Shown here: positions 42,832-51,691 of the stretch, one piece after another
Layout: every line of letters starts with the position of its first letter
Position numbering within the stretch: the stretch's first letter is position 1
Assembly (NCBI RefSeq): GCF_000424625.1
Contig: NZ_AUKG01000001.1
Span: 1,984,001 to 2,048,000 of the forward strand
Length of the DNA: 64,000 nucleotides
Direction: 5' to 3'
Origin: Conexibacter woesei Iso977N
GTDB taxonomy: Bacteria; Actinomycetota; Thermoleophilia; Solirubrobacterales; Solirubrobacteraceae
The notes under the pieces: model-generated
Databases searched by the model: none
What the model was told of the DNA's origin: nothing
Seen by the model: only the letters and a program-made list of their open reading frames with translations
Made by a program: the position numbers and the translations under genes

Positions 42832-43766
42832 TCGAGCTCGGTCCGGACGCCGAGCGCCGTCAGGATCGCCTGCGCGCCCTCCAGCGAGGGAGCGTCGGTG
42901 ACGGCGAGCGCCAGGCGCGCCGCGCTGCGGATCGCCACCGCGGGGTCGAAGACGACCATGCGCCCACCGTCGGCCGTCAGCGGGACGGTCCGGCGACCGC
43001 CGCGGATCGGGACCGAGCCGGTCTCGCCGCGCGCGCAGCGGAGCGCCATCGCGGACGCCTCGGTGGTCACGAACGCCAGCGCCGCCTCCACGCGGTCGAG
43101 CGCCGCGGGCGGCAGCGGCAGGTCCTCCAACAACCCGCCGGCGGCGCCAACCTCGTCCAGCCGCGCCGCGACCTCGTCGGGCGTCAGCTCGCCGTCGCAG
43201 CCGATCCCGAAGACCGCGCCAAGGACCGGCGTCGCCAGCGCGGGCGCGGCGGCCAGGACGGTCGCGTCGGCCAGCGGCGACGCCAGTCCGGGCTCGTCGC
43301 CGTGGGCGAGCACGTCGCCGCCGACGTCGAGCAGGACCACGAGGTCGCACGCCAACGCGCGCGCCGCGGCGTCCAGCCCGGCGGCGATCGCGGCGGGACC
43401 GGGGTTGATGTCGAGCAACACCACCGGCTCGCCCAGGAATCGCGCCATGTCGCTCTCGCAGAACGAGAAGCCGCCGGGGCCCGTGGTGTCCGGGCCCGCG
43501 AGCCCGACGACGCCGTCGAGGATCGTCTCGTCAAGGCCGACGACATCGCTCAGAGGCCGCGGCCCCGGGAGCGGGTCGACCGGCCGGCGCTCCCACGTGA
43601 TGCCGCCGACGACCGCGTCGGTGCCGAGCGCGCGGGAGGCTTCGGCGAACGCGAGCGCGCCCGCCACATCACCGCCGCCGCCGATGCCGACGACGAGGAT
43701 CCGAGAAGCGGCGGCGACCTCCTCCTCTGCTCGCCGCCGCTCCCCAGTCACATCTGGGTGCTGCAA
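42801..43766 (-). CDS. DUF1152 family protein
   Basis: A 321-residue protein starting with RILVVGIGGGGDVAGALAFA, the nucleotide-binding-like glycine motif of DUF1152, followed by VVGGITWERRPVDPLPGPRP. The family has no settled function. TTG 43766 is taken as start; GTG 43751 is an alternative. It is 12 bases after the DUF1802 stop, so the two form an operon. Confidence 0.8.
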   Translation of the reverse strand: MQHPDVTGERRRAEEEVAAASRILVVGIGGGGDVAGALAFAEASRALGTDAVVGGITWERRPVDPLPGPRPLSDVVGLDETILDGVVGLAGPDTTGPGGFSFCESDMARFLGEPVVLLDINPGPAAIAAGLDAAARALACDLVVLLDVGGDVLAHGDEPGLASPLADATVLAAAPALATPVLGAVFGIGCDGELTPDEVAARLDEVGAAGGLLEDLPLPPAALDRVEAALAFVTTEASAMALRCARGETGSVPIRGGRRTVPLTADGGRMVVFDPAVAIRSAARLALAVTDAPSLEGAQAILTALGVRTELDYEREAAAAA

Positions 43767-43778
43767 TGGGTGGTCTGG

Positions 43779-44408
43779 CTAGACCAGCGCGGGGACACGC
43801 GCGTCGCAGATCTCGGAGATCTGCTCACGGGCGCGGTCGAACTCATCGTCCGACAGCACCGGGGTGCCCTCGAAGGGCAGGTCACGCGTGATCTCGAGCC
43901 ACGACCGACAGCCACCGAACTCGTCCTTGACACGAACCGTGACAGGGCGCGGGATGCGGTAGGTACGAAGCAGCACGACGTGCAGCGGGTGGCGTCGCTT
44001 CCACGCCAGGCGCTTCTCGGCGTAGTCGGTGGTCCACACGTAGTACGGCGAGAGCTCGCCCACGGAACGCGGGTCGGTGATGGTCCAGCTGGCGGTGACC
44101 TCCGCCCACGCGCGGATCCGCACGCGGTCGGGCTGGCCGATGCCACCATCACGCGTCAGGGCGTGAAGCGGCGGCTCGCCATCGGGCCAGACGCCCTCTT
44201 CGAGGGCGCGGCGGAGCTCCGGCTGATGCGAGTCACGCACCAAGTCGTAGCGCTGGTGGTCGAACGTCGGGTAGAGGAAGAAGCGGTCGTGCTCGAGCGT
44301 GAAGTTCCGGCTCGGCTCACCGACGCCACCCTTTCGCAGGGTGACGAGCTGCTCGCCCTCGGCGAGCGCGCGGACAGTGACCGCCCATTCCTTGATCGCA
44401 ATAGGCAT
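43779..44408 (-). CDS. DUF1802 family protein
   Basis: A 209-residue soluble protein that starts with IKEWAVTVRALAEGEQLVTL and has LRKGGVGEPSR, typical of DUF1802. Further family-like blocks are HDRFFLYPTFDHQR and TTDYAEKRLAWKRRHPLHVV. The function is unknown. It is the first gene before DUF1152 on the same strand. The 214 bases upstream (44409-44622) are less GC-rich and hold a small inverted repeat, CACCGG-TAC-CCGGTG (44482-44496), perhaps part of its control region. Confidence 0.82.
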   Translation of the reverse strand: MPIAIKEWAVTVRALAEGEQLVTLRKGGVGEPSRNFTLEHDRFFLYPTFDHQRYDLVRDSHQPELRRALEEGVWPDGEPPLHALTRDGGIGQPDRVRIRAWAEVTASWTITDPRSVGELSPYYVWTTDYAEKRLAWKRRHPLHVVLLRTYRIPRPVTVRVKDEFGGCRSWLEITRDLPFEGTPVLSDDEFDRAREQISEICDARVPALV

Positions 44409-44622
44409 AGAGGGGGTTCAGGTGGTAAGTGACGACAGAAATCCCACCGCGGGGGCCAACGGCACCACCGCGACTGGCATTCACCGGTACCCGGTGTCAC
44501 GCCGCGGGAAGGACATCGATTGTGGCACGGGATGTGAAGATCCCAAAATCGTCCTGCTAAATCCGCGTTTTTGGGGTGACCTAGTTGGCGCGTAGACGCT
44601 CATATTGAACGTCTGCGTGCGG

Positions 44623-45525
44623 TCAATCGTCGTCGATGCGCAGACCAGCGAGTCCCTCGTAGCACTCGATGATCGCCGCGAAGTCCGCGTCGCCGTACCC
44701 GCGCCCAACCGCTGCAACCAGGGCGTCCCGGGCGGAATTCGCCGCCGGGAAGGGGACGCCGGCGCGCTGCGCCTCCTCGATGCAGAGGCGCACGTCCTTG
44801 AGCATGTGCTCGGTCTTGAAGAGCGTCGCGTAAGCGTGCTGACGCATCGGTTCCGCTTTGAGTCCGACCATCGTCGAGTTGCCCGATCCGGCGGCCAGGA
44901 TCTGCGTCAGCGCCTCCAGATCGACGCCCGTTCCCGCACCCATCACGAGCGCCTGGGCGAGCGTCGCGGCGTTGGCCGCGGCGACCGCGTTGTTGATGAG
45001 CTTGATGATCTGCCCGTGGCCCAGCGCGCCGACGTGCACGATCGTGGTGCCCATCGCCTCCAGCGCCGGCATGGCCCGTGTGACATCGGTCTCACTACCG
45101 CCGGCCATGATCGTCAGCGTCCCATCCTCGGCCCGCGGCGACGAGCCGGTGACCGGCGCATCGACGAACCGCAGGTCCCTTTCGGCGAGCCGCGCGCCGA
45201 TGTCCCGCGCATCCTCCGGGGCGATCGTCGACATGTCGACGAACAGCGTCCCGGAGGCCGCGGCGGGCGCTGCGGCATCCGGCCCATCGAGCAACAACCG
45301 CCGCACCTGATCGCCATCGACGACCATCGTGACGACGACATCCGCACCCGCGACCGCCTCAGCGGGCGTTGTTACAGCAGTAGCTCCCGGATGCCTCTCG
45401 GCCCACCTCGCGGCCTTCCCCTCCGTATGGGTCCACGCCCGGACCTCGAACCCCTTCGCCTCCAGGTTCGCCGCCATCCGCGAACCCATGATGCCCAGCC
45501 CCAGGAAGCCCACTGTCGTCGCCAT
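44623..45525 (-). CDS. Beta-hydroxyacid dehydrogenase (3-hydroxyisobutyrate type)
   Basis: A 300-residue NAD(P)-dependent dehydrogenase. The nucleotide motif is VGFLGLGIMGSRMAANL; the substrate motif is VDAPVTGSSPRAEDGTLTIM and the catalytic lysine lies in GHGQIIKLINNAVAA. Substrates in this family include 3-hydroxyisobutyrate, tartronate semialdehyde and related acids. No further pathway genes are nearby. A TAGGTT box lies six bases upstream of the ATG. Confidence 0.9.
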   Translation of the reverse strand: MATTVGFLGLGIMGSRMAANLEAKGFEVRAWTHTEGKAARWAERHPGATAVTTPAEAVAGADVVVTMVVDGDQVRRLLLDGPDAAAPAAASGTLFVDMSTIAPEDARDIGARLAERDLRFVDAPVTGSSPRAEDGTLTIMAGGSETDVTRAMPALEAMGTTIVHVGALGHGQIIKLINNAVAAANAATLAQALVMGAGTGVDLEALTQILAAGSGNSTMVGLKAEPMRQHAYATLFKTEHMLKDVRLCIEEAQRAGVPFPAANSARDALVAAVGRGYGDADFAAIIECYEGLAGLRIDDD

Positions 45526-45531
45526 GCGGCG

Positions 45532-45537
45532 AACCTA
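45532..45537 (-). promoter_or_regulatory. -10 box TAGGTT (minus strand)
   Basis: Ends 6 bases before the dehydrogenase ATG at 45525; leaderless start likely. Confidence 0.5.
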
Positions 45538-45679
45538 CCGAGCCGCCGTGGTGTCCCGCTCGCTGCGCGGGTGGTGCTGCGAGGCCGCCGCTGTCGGGCA
45601 TCGATGGCGAAGGCGTCTGCGCGGCGCGACCGTGCGCGGTGTGGCTCGGCCGGAGGGTGGGACCGGTGCGCGCGACGTC

Positions 45680-45720
45680 AACGGCAGACAGGTGTTCGCA
45701 GAGAACACCGAACTGCCGTT
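45680..45720. repeat. Inner hairpin 1 of the inverted-repeat element
   Basis: AACGGCAG and CTGCCGTT pair as an outer stem; GGTGTTC and GAACACC (45691-45697 with 45703-45709) pair inside, around the loop GCAGA. A three-base bulge lies on each side. Confidence 0.75.
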
Positions 45721-45731
45721 CACCCCCCAGA

Positions 45732-45766
45732 GGTGCATTTGGGTTCGCATAGGACCCAAATGCACC
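45732..45766. repeat. Inner hairpin 2 of the inverted-repeat element
   Basis: A perfect 13-bp stem GGTGCATTTGGGT / ACCCAAATGCACC with a nine-base loop. It is less GC-rich than its surroundings. Confidence 0.8.
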
Positions 45767-45968
45767 GTTGACCAACGCTTCGGTCCCGAACCCTCGCCCG
45801 TCCCGGCACCAGGCCGAGCCACACCGCGAACGCCGGCATCGCCACCAACGCCACTCGCCCTCGATGCCCGACCGCAAACGCACCACATCACCACCCACGC
45901 CGCGAGCTGAACGCCACGGGCGCCCGCGCCCGGGCCCGCGCGCCGCCCTCAACGCAACGAAGCGCTCC

Positions 45969-48900
45969 TCAGGCCACCGCCACCGAGTCATCACCCTCGA
46001 TGCCCAACCGGTGGGCCACCGCAGCAGCCTCCGTGCGGGAGCGCACGTCGAGCTTGGCGAGGATCCGGGACACGTGGACCGAGGCTGTTTTCTCGGCCAT
46101 GAAGAGCTCTTCGCCGATCTGGCGGTTCGTGCGGCCCTGGGCGACCAAGGCGAGGACGTCGCGTTCGCGGGGCGTCAGGCCCAGCTCGGCGGCCGGGTCG
46201 GTGACGGCGGCCGCGGGTGTTGTTGGGGTGCTTGGTGTCGCGGGCCTCGCTGCCGCGTCGGCGACGGCCTGCGGCGGGACGTCGAAGCGCAGGCGGCCGC
46301 GGCGCGCCAGCGCGGTCAGCTCCTCGATCACCCAGGCGGCGCCCAGCCGGGTCGCCAGCGCCAGCGCGTCGCTGCCGGCGGCCTCGGCGCGGGCGCGGTC
46401 GCCGGTGGCCAGCGAGGCCTCGGCCTCGCGCCAGCGCACGCGCGCAACCCGGAATGGCCGATCGATCGCGGCCCACGCGTCGGCGGCGCGTGCCCACAGC
46501 TCCGGGTCGGGCGTGCCGGTCGCGTCGACGGCCTCGGCCTCGGCGACCAGGACCATCGCGGCGGCCTCGGGCATCGCCGCGGCGAACGTGCGTGACGCGG
46601 CCTCGCGCGCCTGGTCGGCGTAGGCGCGCGCGGCGGCGACCGCCGCGGCCTCGTCGTCGGGCCGGCCCAGGTCGCGCGCCTGCTGCGCGGCGTCGGCCTC
46701 GACGCCCGCCGCCGAGGAGAAGATCCGCGCCAGCCGCGCGCCGTCGGCCATCGCCTCGGTCTCGGTCAGCCGCTCCAGGCCCATCCGGATCGCGGCGCGC
46801 GCGGCGACGATGTTGCGTTCGCGCCGCTCCAGGCCCGCGAGCATCGCGGTGATCGGCGCGTGCCACTGCGGCTCGTAGGAGCGCGCGACGAGGTCGCGGG
46901 CGATCACGAGGCGCTCGCGCGCATCGGCGTTGTCGCCGCGGCCGAGCGACAGCGACGCCCGCGTCAGCTCGTAGAAGACGCGCGTCGTGCCCTGCGTGAC
47001 CCGCCCGAGCTCGAGCGGGACCAGCTCGTCGGCCTCGTCCCAGAAGCCCAGGTCATAGGCGATCTCGGCCTGCTGGATCGCCAGCCAGTTCGCGCGGCGG
47101 CCGAGCTCCCGGACCTCCTTGCGCCCCTGGACCAGCAGCTTGCGCGCCGCGTGCGTGTCGCCCGTGAAGTGCAGCGCGTCGGAGAGGTTGAGGTAGGAGC
47201 GCAGCAGCTGGTCGACGTCGCCGTCGGCCCGTGCCATCGCCATCGCCTCGCGGATCGTCGCGAACCCGCGCGAGGTGTCGCCGCCGCCGCGCAGGCAGAC
47301 GCCCTTCGTGTTGAGCGCATGGATCCGGACGCTGCGGGCGCCGACCGCGTCGGCCACCTCGAGCGCCTCGTCGGCCATCTCCAGCGCGTCGCTGTAGCGA
47401 CCCCACAGCATCAGCCCCGACGCCTTGGCGGCCAGCAGCTGCGCGCGCTCCTTGCTCGGCGGCACGACGGGCAGGAGCGCCAACGCCGCGTCCCACGCCT
47501 CCAGCGCGATCTGGCCCTTGCCGGAGTTCCAGCGCGCCTTGCCCAGGCGCTCCAGCAGCAGGGCGGCGCGGCCCGGCTCGCGCTCCTCGTCGATCTCGCC
47601 CAGCGCGCGCTTGAGCAGGTGGATGCAGCGCGAGTAGTCGAACTGGTTGGCGTTCGCCGCGCGCGAGAGCAGGTCGACGTGGTCGCACCCGGCCAGCGCC
47701 TCCGGGTCCACGACGCGATCCCACAGGACCAGCGCCCGCTCGTAGAAGACGGCGGCCTCGCCCTCGGCGTGGACGCGCTCGGCGGTCAGCGCCGCCCGGA
47801 TCGCGGTGCGCAGCGCGGCCGGCTGGTCGCCGGCGGCGTCGAAGTGGTGGGCGATCTCGGCGGCCTGGTCCAGGCCGATGCACGGCGAGGCGGCCAGGCG
47901 CTCCTCCAGCACCGTGGCCAGCCGCAGGTGCAGCTCGCCGACCTCGCCGGGGAGCAGGTCGTCGTACACCGCCTCGCGCAGCAGGGCGTGGCGGAAGGCG
48001 ATCCGGCCGTCGAACTGCGAGGCGAGGACGTGGTGGGCGACCGCCTCGCGCAGCGCGTGGCGCAGCTCGAGCGGGTCGAGCTGCGACGCCTCTTCAAGGA
48101 CATCATGTTCGATGCGCTGCGCCGCCGAGACCCAGCGCAGCGCGTCCTGCGTCATCTCGCCGAGCGCCTCGACGCGCAGCATCAGCGCGTCGCGCAGCGA
48201 CTCCGGCAGCGTGCCGTCGCCCTCGCGCTCGGCCGCCAGGATCTCCTCCGCGAACAGCGGGTTGCCCTCCGAGCGGGCCCAGACGCGGTCGAGCAGGTCC
48301 TCGTCGGGCTGGGCCCCGAGGATCGCCGCGACCTGCTCGGAGATCTCCTCGAGCGTGAAGCGCTCGACCGGCACGCGCGACGCGCGCTCGGTCCGCTCGA
48401 TCTCCGCCAGGAACGGGCGCAGCGGGTGGCGGCGGTGGAGCTCGTCAACGCGGAACGTCGACACCACCAACAACCGCTGCGAGCAGACGTTGCGGGCCAG
48501 GAACGCGAGGAAGTCGCGAGTGGAGCGGTCGGCCCAGTGGAGGTCGTCGATGACGAGCAGGACCGGCGACTCCTCCGAGAGCTTCTCGAAGAGCATCAGC
48601 AGCAGCTCGAACAGGCGGCCCTGGGCGGAGCCCGCGTAGGGCTCGACGATCAGGTCGCCCGGGGTGCCGAGCTCAGGGAGGAGCCTGGCCAGCTCGGCGC
48701 GCTGCGGGCCGAGCTGCTCGAAGACGGGATGGCCGGAGCGGACGAGCGAGCGCAGCGCCGACACCAGCGGCGCGTAGGGCAGCTCGGAGTCGCCAAGGTC
48801 GATGCAGTCGCCCCAGAGGACGCGCGTGCCGCCGGCCTTGGCGCGCTCGGCGAAGTGGTCGACCAGACGCGACTTGCCGATGCCCGACTCGCCGGCGACG

Positions 48901-49085
48901 AACACGAGGCCCGCCTGGCAGGCGGTCCCCGGTCCATGCGCAGCGGTCATCAGCGCCGCGTCGAGCTGAGCAAGCTCGACGCGACGCCCGATGAAGGCGT
49001 CGCTGGTCACGCGAGCGGGCATGCCCGGGGGATTCTCGCGCAACCGGCGCCGTGCGGTCAGGTCGGTGATCGGTTGAGGGGTCAA
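45969..49085 (-). CDS. Large ATP-binding LuxR-family regulator (LAL/MalT type)
   Basis: A 1038-residue protein. The N-terminal ATPase has Walker A (VAGESGIGKSRLV, about 63-75) and Walker B (PVLLVIDDLHWADRSTRDF). The long middle is helical, TPR-like. The C-terminal LuxR HTH (about 960-1030) reads LTPRERDVLALVAQGRTNRQ and EKTASVHVSRILAKL. Such regulators activate transcription when a ligand and ATP are bound. TTG 49085 opens the frame; ATG 49022 is equally plausible and gives 1017 residues. The repeats at 49361-49431 lie in the divergent region upstream. Confidence 0.9.
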   Translation of the reverse strand: MTPQPITDLTARRRLRENPPGMPARVTSDAFIGRRVELAQLDAALMTAAHGPGTACQAGLVFVAGESGIGKSRLVDHFAERAKAGGTRVLWGDCIDLGDSELPYAPLVSALRSLVRSGHPVFEQLGPQRAELARLLPELGTPGDLIVEPYAGSAQGRLFELLLMLFEKLSEESPVLLVIDDLHWADRSTRDFLAFLARNVCSQRLLVVSTFRVDELHRRHPLRPFLAEIERTERASRVPVERFTLEEISEQVAAILGAQPDEDLLDRVWARSEGNPLFAEEILAAEREGDGTLPESLRDALMLRVEALGEMTQDALRWVSAAQRIEHDVLEEASQLDPLELRHALREAVAHHVLASQFDGRIAFRHALLREAVYDDLLPGEVGELHLRLATVLEERLAASPCIGLDQAAEIAHHFDAAGDQPAALRTAIRAALTAERVHAEGEAAVFYERALVLWDRVVDPEALAGCDHVDLLSRAANANQFDYSRCIHLLKRALGEIDEEREPGRAALLLERLGKARWNSGKGQIALEAWDAALALLPVVPPSKERAQLLAAKASGLMLWGRYSDALEMADEALEVADAVGARSVRIHALNTKGVCLRGGGDTSRGFATIREAMAMARADGDVDQLLRSYLNLSDALHFTGDTHAARKLLVQGRKEVRELGRRANWLAIQQAEIAYDLGFWDEADELVPLELGRVTQGTTRVFYELTRASLSLGRGDNADARERLVIARDLVARSYEPQWHAPITAMLAGLERRERNIVAARAAIRMGLERLTETEAMADGARLARIFSSAAGVEADAAQQARDLGRPDDEAAAVAAARAYADQAREAASRTFAAAMPEAAAMVLVAEAEAVDATGTPDPELWARAADAWAAIDRPFRVARVRWREAEASLATGDRARAEAAGSDALALATRLGAAWVIEELTALARRGRLRFDVPPQAVADAAARPATPSTPTTPAAAVTDPAAELGLTPRERDVLALVAQGRTNRQIGEELFMAEKTASVHVSRILAKLDVRSRTEAAAVAHRLGIEGDDSVAVA

Positions 49086-49457
49086 AGGGGTGCTCGGTGC
49101 GCTGGAGCGTGGGGAGACGCTCCGTGTCGGGGGTTACGCGTGCGCCGTGCGGATCCGGGAGCGCGCATCGCGCCGGCTGCGGAGCCGACCCAAGAGGGCC
49201 GCGCGCTGAGGGATGCGCGGCTGGGGTCGGTTCCGCAAGCCGGCGCGCATGGCGTCCTCGTCGCGGACGGCGGCGAGAGGCTGTTGGAGGAGGAACAACA
49301 TGGACAGCATCTTGCTGCTGAGAGGGTCGCTCCACATCGGGCGTACGGAGCGACCTTGAGGGGGTCGACCCCTTACCTGCGCGACAAGACCCCTTACCCG
49401 GCTGCGGCCCTAGCCGCCGGCGACCCCTTACTTCGCGGCGATAGCGTGCAGAACGGC
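49086..49457. other. Divergent intergenic region (372 bp)
   Basis: Lies between the large LuxR-type regulator and the Gfo/Idh/MocA oxidoreductase gene. The half nearer the oxidoreductase holds a palindrome and three direct repeats (separate entry). I see no convincing gene. Confidence 0.6.
49361..49431. promoter_or_regulatory. Triple GACCCCTTAC repeats with a GGGGTCGACCCC palindrome
   Basis: GACCCCTTAC occurs three times on the plus strand, at 49367-49376, 49388-49397 and 49422-49431, spaced 21 and 34 bases apart. The first copy overlaps a perfect 12-bp palindrome at 49361-49372. The last copy ends 26 bases before the ATG at 49458. This looks like a cluster of binding sites for a regulator, possibly the divergent LuxR-type protein. 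Confidence 0.65.
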
Positions 49458-50543
49458 ATGAGCGACCACGACGGAAGTGCAACGGAACTGCGCGTCGCCC
49501 TGGCGGGCTACGGGCTGGCGGGAGCGGCGTTCCACGCGCCGCTGGTCGCCGCGACCGAGGGGCTGGAGCTGGCCTCCGTCGTGACGCGCTCGCAGGAGCG
49601 GCGGGGCGAGCTGGGCCGCGCCTTCCCGGACGCGCGCGCCGTCGACGCGCTCAGCGATGCGCTGGAGGACTGCGACGTCGTCGTGATCGCCTCACCGAAT
49701 CGCTTCCACGCGGCGCTGGCGCACGAGGCGATCGCCGCGGGCAAGCACGTGGTGATCGACAAGCCGGTCGCGGTCACCGCACGCGAGGCGCGCGAGCTGC
49801 GCGACGCGGCGGCCGCCGCGGGCGTCGTCGCCGCCGCGTTCCACAACCGCCGCTGGGACGACGACTTCCTGACGCTGCGCCGCGAGCTGGACGCCGGGCG
49901 CCTGGGCCGCGTCGTGACGTTCGAGTCGCGCTTCGACCGCTTCCGCCCGCAGGTCAAGGAGGGCGCGTGGCGCGAGAACGCCGACCCCGCCGACGGCGGC
50001 GGGTTGTTGTTGGACTTGGGCTCGCACCTGGTCGACCAGGCGATCCAGCTGTTCGGCGCGCCCGCGACGGTCTACGCCGAGCTCGACGTCCGCCGCGCGG
50101 GCGCCGCGGTCGAGGACGACGTCTTCGTCGCGCTGGAGCATCCGGGCGGCGTGCGCTCGCACCTCTACGCGGGCGTCTTCGCGGCCGACGCGCCCGCGCG
50201 CTTCCGGGTGCTCGGCGAGCGCGGCGCGTTGTTGTTCTACGGGTTGGATCACCAGGAGCCGCAGCTGCGTGCGGGCCTGCGCCCCGGCGACCGCGGCTGG
50301 GCGACCCGCGAGACCGGTGACAGCGACGGTGCCTGGTGGCACGACGGCTCCGGGGCGGTCGAGCCGGTCGCGATGGCGCCGGGCGCGTGGGACTCGTACT
50401 ACGCGGGCGTCGTGCGGACGATCCGGGATCGCAGCGGCGACACGCCGCCGCCCGTCACGCTCGACGACGCGATCGGCGTGCTCGACGTGCTGGAGGCCGC
50501 GCGCGACTCGGCGGCGCGCGGGACGGTCGTGGCCCTCGGATGA
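49458..50543 (+). CDS. Gfo/Idh/MocA-family oxidoreductase
   Basis: A 361-residue protein. The N-terminal NAD(P)-binding fold is RVALAGYGLAGAAFHAPLVA, and the E-K-P-like motif reads V-I-D-K-P-V-A with the lysine intact. LLLDLGSHLVDQAIQLFG provides the substrate-side His/Asp. Length and pattern fit YdgJ/scyllo-inositol-dehydrogenase-like members. The ATG at 49458 is chosen because the long upstream frame is antisense to the regulator gene. The last codons overlap the next start (ATGA), so it is coupled to the MFS transporter, which may import or export its substrate. Confidence 0.88.
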   Translation: MSDHDGSATELRVALAGYGLAGAAFHAPLVAATEGLELASVVTRSQERRGELGRAFPDARAVDALSDALEDCDVVVIASPNRFHAALAHEAIAAGKHVVIDKPVAVTAREARELRDAAAAAGVVAAAFHNRRWDDDFLTLRRELDAGRLGRVVTFESRFDRFRPQVKEGAWRENADPADGGGLLLDLGSHLVDQAIQLFGAPATVYAELDVRRAGAAVEDDVFVALEHPGGVRSHLYAGVFAADAPARFRVLGERGALLFYGLDHQEPQLRAGLRPGDRGWATRETGDSDGAWWHDGSGAVEPVAMAPGAWDSYYAGVVRTIRDRSGDTPPPVTLDDAIGVLDVLEAARDSAARGTVVALG

Positions 50544-51691
50544 CGCACGACGGAGCGGGCGGCGCCACGCGCGTCGCGCTCTACGCCGGCGGGTTCATCG
50601 GCCCGTTCGGCGGTGGCATGGTCACGGTGCTGATCCCGGAGCTGCGGGATGCGTTCGACGTGTCGTCGTCGGCCGCGTCGGTGGCGCTGACCGCCTACCT
50701 CGTGCCGTTCGCCGCGCTGCAGCTGGTCTCCGGGACGCTCGGGGAGCGCTTCGGGCGCGCGCGGGCCACGCGCGTCGCGTTCGTCGTGTACGCCTTGGCC
50801 TCGCTGTGGGCGGCGGTGGCGGGCGCGTTCGCGCCGTTCCTGATCGCCCGCGCGCTGCAGGGCGCGGCGAACGCGTTCACGACGCCGCTCGTCCTCGCCG
50901 CGCTGGCCGACGCGACGCCGGAGGCCGCGCTCGGCAGGACGATGGGGACGTTCGCCGCGGTCCAGACCGCGGGCGTGGTCGGCGCGCCGCTGGTCGGCGG
51001 GCTGGCGGGCGCGCTCGACTACCGGCTGGCGTTCGTCGTCGCGGCGGTCGCGGCGCTGATCCTGGCGTGGATGTCGCCGGGCGGCGGCGCGGCGAGGCAG
51101 CGCGTGAAGGCGGAGCGCCCGCGGTTCGTCGAGGCGCTCACGCCCCGGACGCGCTGGACCGCCGCCGCGGCGTTCCTCGCCTACCTCGGCGTGACCGGGC
51201 TCGGCGTGGTCGTCGCGCTGCGGGCGGGCGACGCGTTCGGCCTCGGGCCGACCGAGCGCGGGCTGCTGCTGGCGGGCTTCGGCGCGGCGGGCGTGGTCGC
51301 GGGGCGCCCGGCGGGCGGCCTGACCGACCGGCGCGGCGCGGTGGGCGTCGCCGTCGTTGGTGCGGCCGGCTGCGTGGTCCTGGTCCCACTGCTCGGGATC
51401 GTCGATCAGTGGGAAGGACTGGCGTTGGTGTGGTTGGTCACCGGCGTCGCCAGCGCCCTGCTGTGGGCGGGGCTGAACGTCCTGACCGTCGGCGCCGCGC
51501 CGGCCAACCGCGGCGGCGCGGTGTCGGTGATCGGGGCGTTCAAGTTCGCCGGCAATGCGCTCGCGCCGGTGTCGTGGCTGGCGCTCTACGACACCAGCGC
51601 CGAGCTGGCGTTCGCGGGCGCCGGCGGCGTCTGCGTGCTGCTCGCGGCCACCGTGACGCGCGCGGGCCGCGCCGCTCAGACGCGCGCGTAG
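50540..51691 (+). CDS. Major facilitator superfamily transporter
   Basis: A 383-residue protein with about twelve hydrophobic segments. The loop after helix 2 carries GTLGERFGRARATRVAFVVY, the MFS motif A (G-x-L-x-D/E-R-x-G-R), and RALQGAANAFTTPLVLAAL follows. The type is that of drug-efflux-like carriers, but being coupled to an oxidoreductase it may carry a sugar alcohol or similar compound. It overlaps the DUF1579 gene tail to tail by 16 bases. Confidence 0.88.
   Translation: MTHDGAGGATRVALYAGGFIGPFGGGMVTVLIPELRDAFDVSSSAASVALTAYLVPFAALQLVSGTLGERFGRARATRVAFVVYALASLWAAVAGAFAPFLIARALQGAANAFTTPLVLAALADATPEAALGRTMGTFAAVQTAGVVGAPLVGGLAGALDYRLAFVVAAVAALILAWMSPGGGAARQRVKAERPRFVEALTPRTRWTAAAAFLAYLGVTGLGVVVALRAGDAFGLGPTERGLLLAGFGAAGVVAGRPAGGLTDRRGAVGVAVVGAAGCVVLVPLLGIVDQWEGLALVWLVTGVASALLWAGLNVLTVGAAPANRGGAVSVIGAFKFAGNALAPVSWLALYDTSAELAFAGAGGVCVLLAATVTRAGRAAQTRA

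Larger units (their letters stand above)
45543..45922. repeat. Long imperfect inverted repeat filling the intergenic region
   Basis: Two arms of about 130 bases face each other. Matched blocks include 45635-45651 with 45812-45828 (17 of 17), 45593-45604 with 45861-45872 (12 of 12) and 45558-45576 with 45889-45907 (17 of 19). Outside these blocks most positions still agree. The middle holds two hairpins. It fills nearly all of the 443-base gap between 45525 and 45969. It could be two diverged inverted copies of a small repeat or a non-autonomous mobile element. I see no transposase and no certain target-site duplication. Short frames inside read alike on both strands because of the symmetry. 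Confidence 0.8.

Noticed and set aside
39262-43350. A 1362-codon open frame on the minus strand
   Set aside because: Only the last 364 codons (to 40356) look like protein; the rest runs antisense or out of frame through PucR, the ureohydrolase and DUF1152. High GC keeps such frames open by chance.
45329-45910. Small open frames on both strands inside the inverted-repeat element
   Set aside because: Their similarity to each other follows from the DNA symmetry. Neither has a convincing start or a known domain.
46860-49457. A long plus-strand frame leading into the Gfo/Idh gene
   Set aside because: It is antisense to the LuxR/ATPase gene and has the Arg/Ala/Gly-rich look of a shadow frame. The real start is the ATG at 49458.
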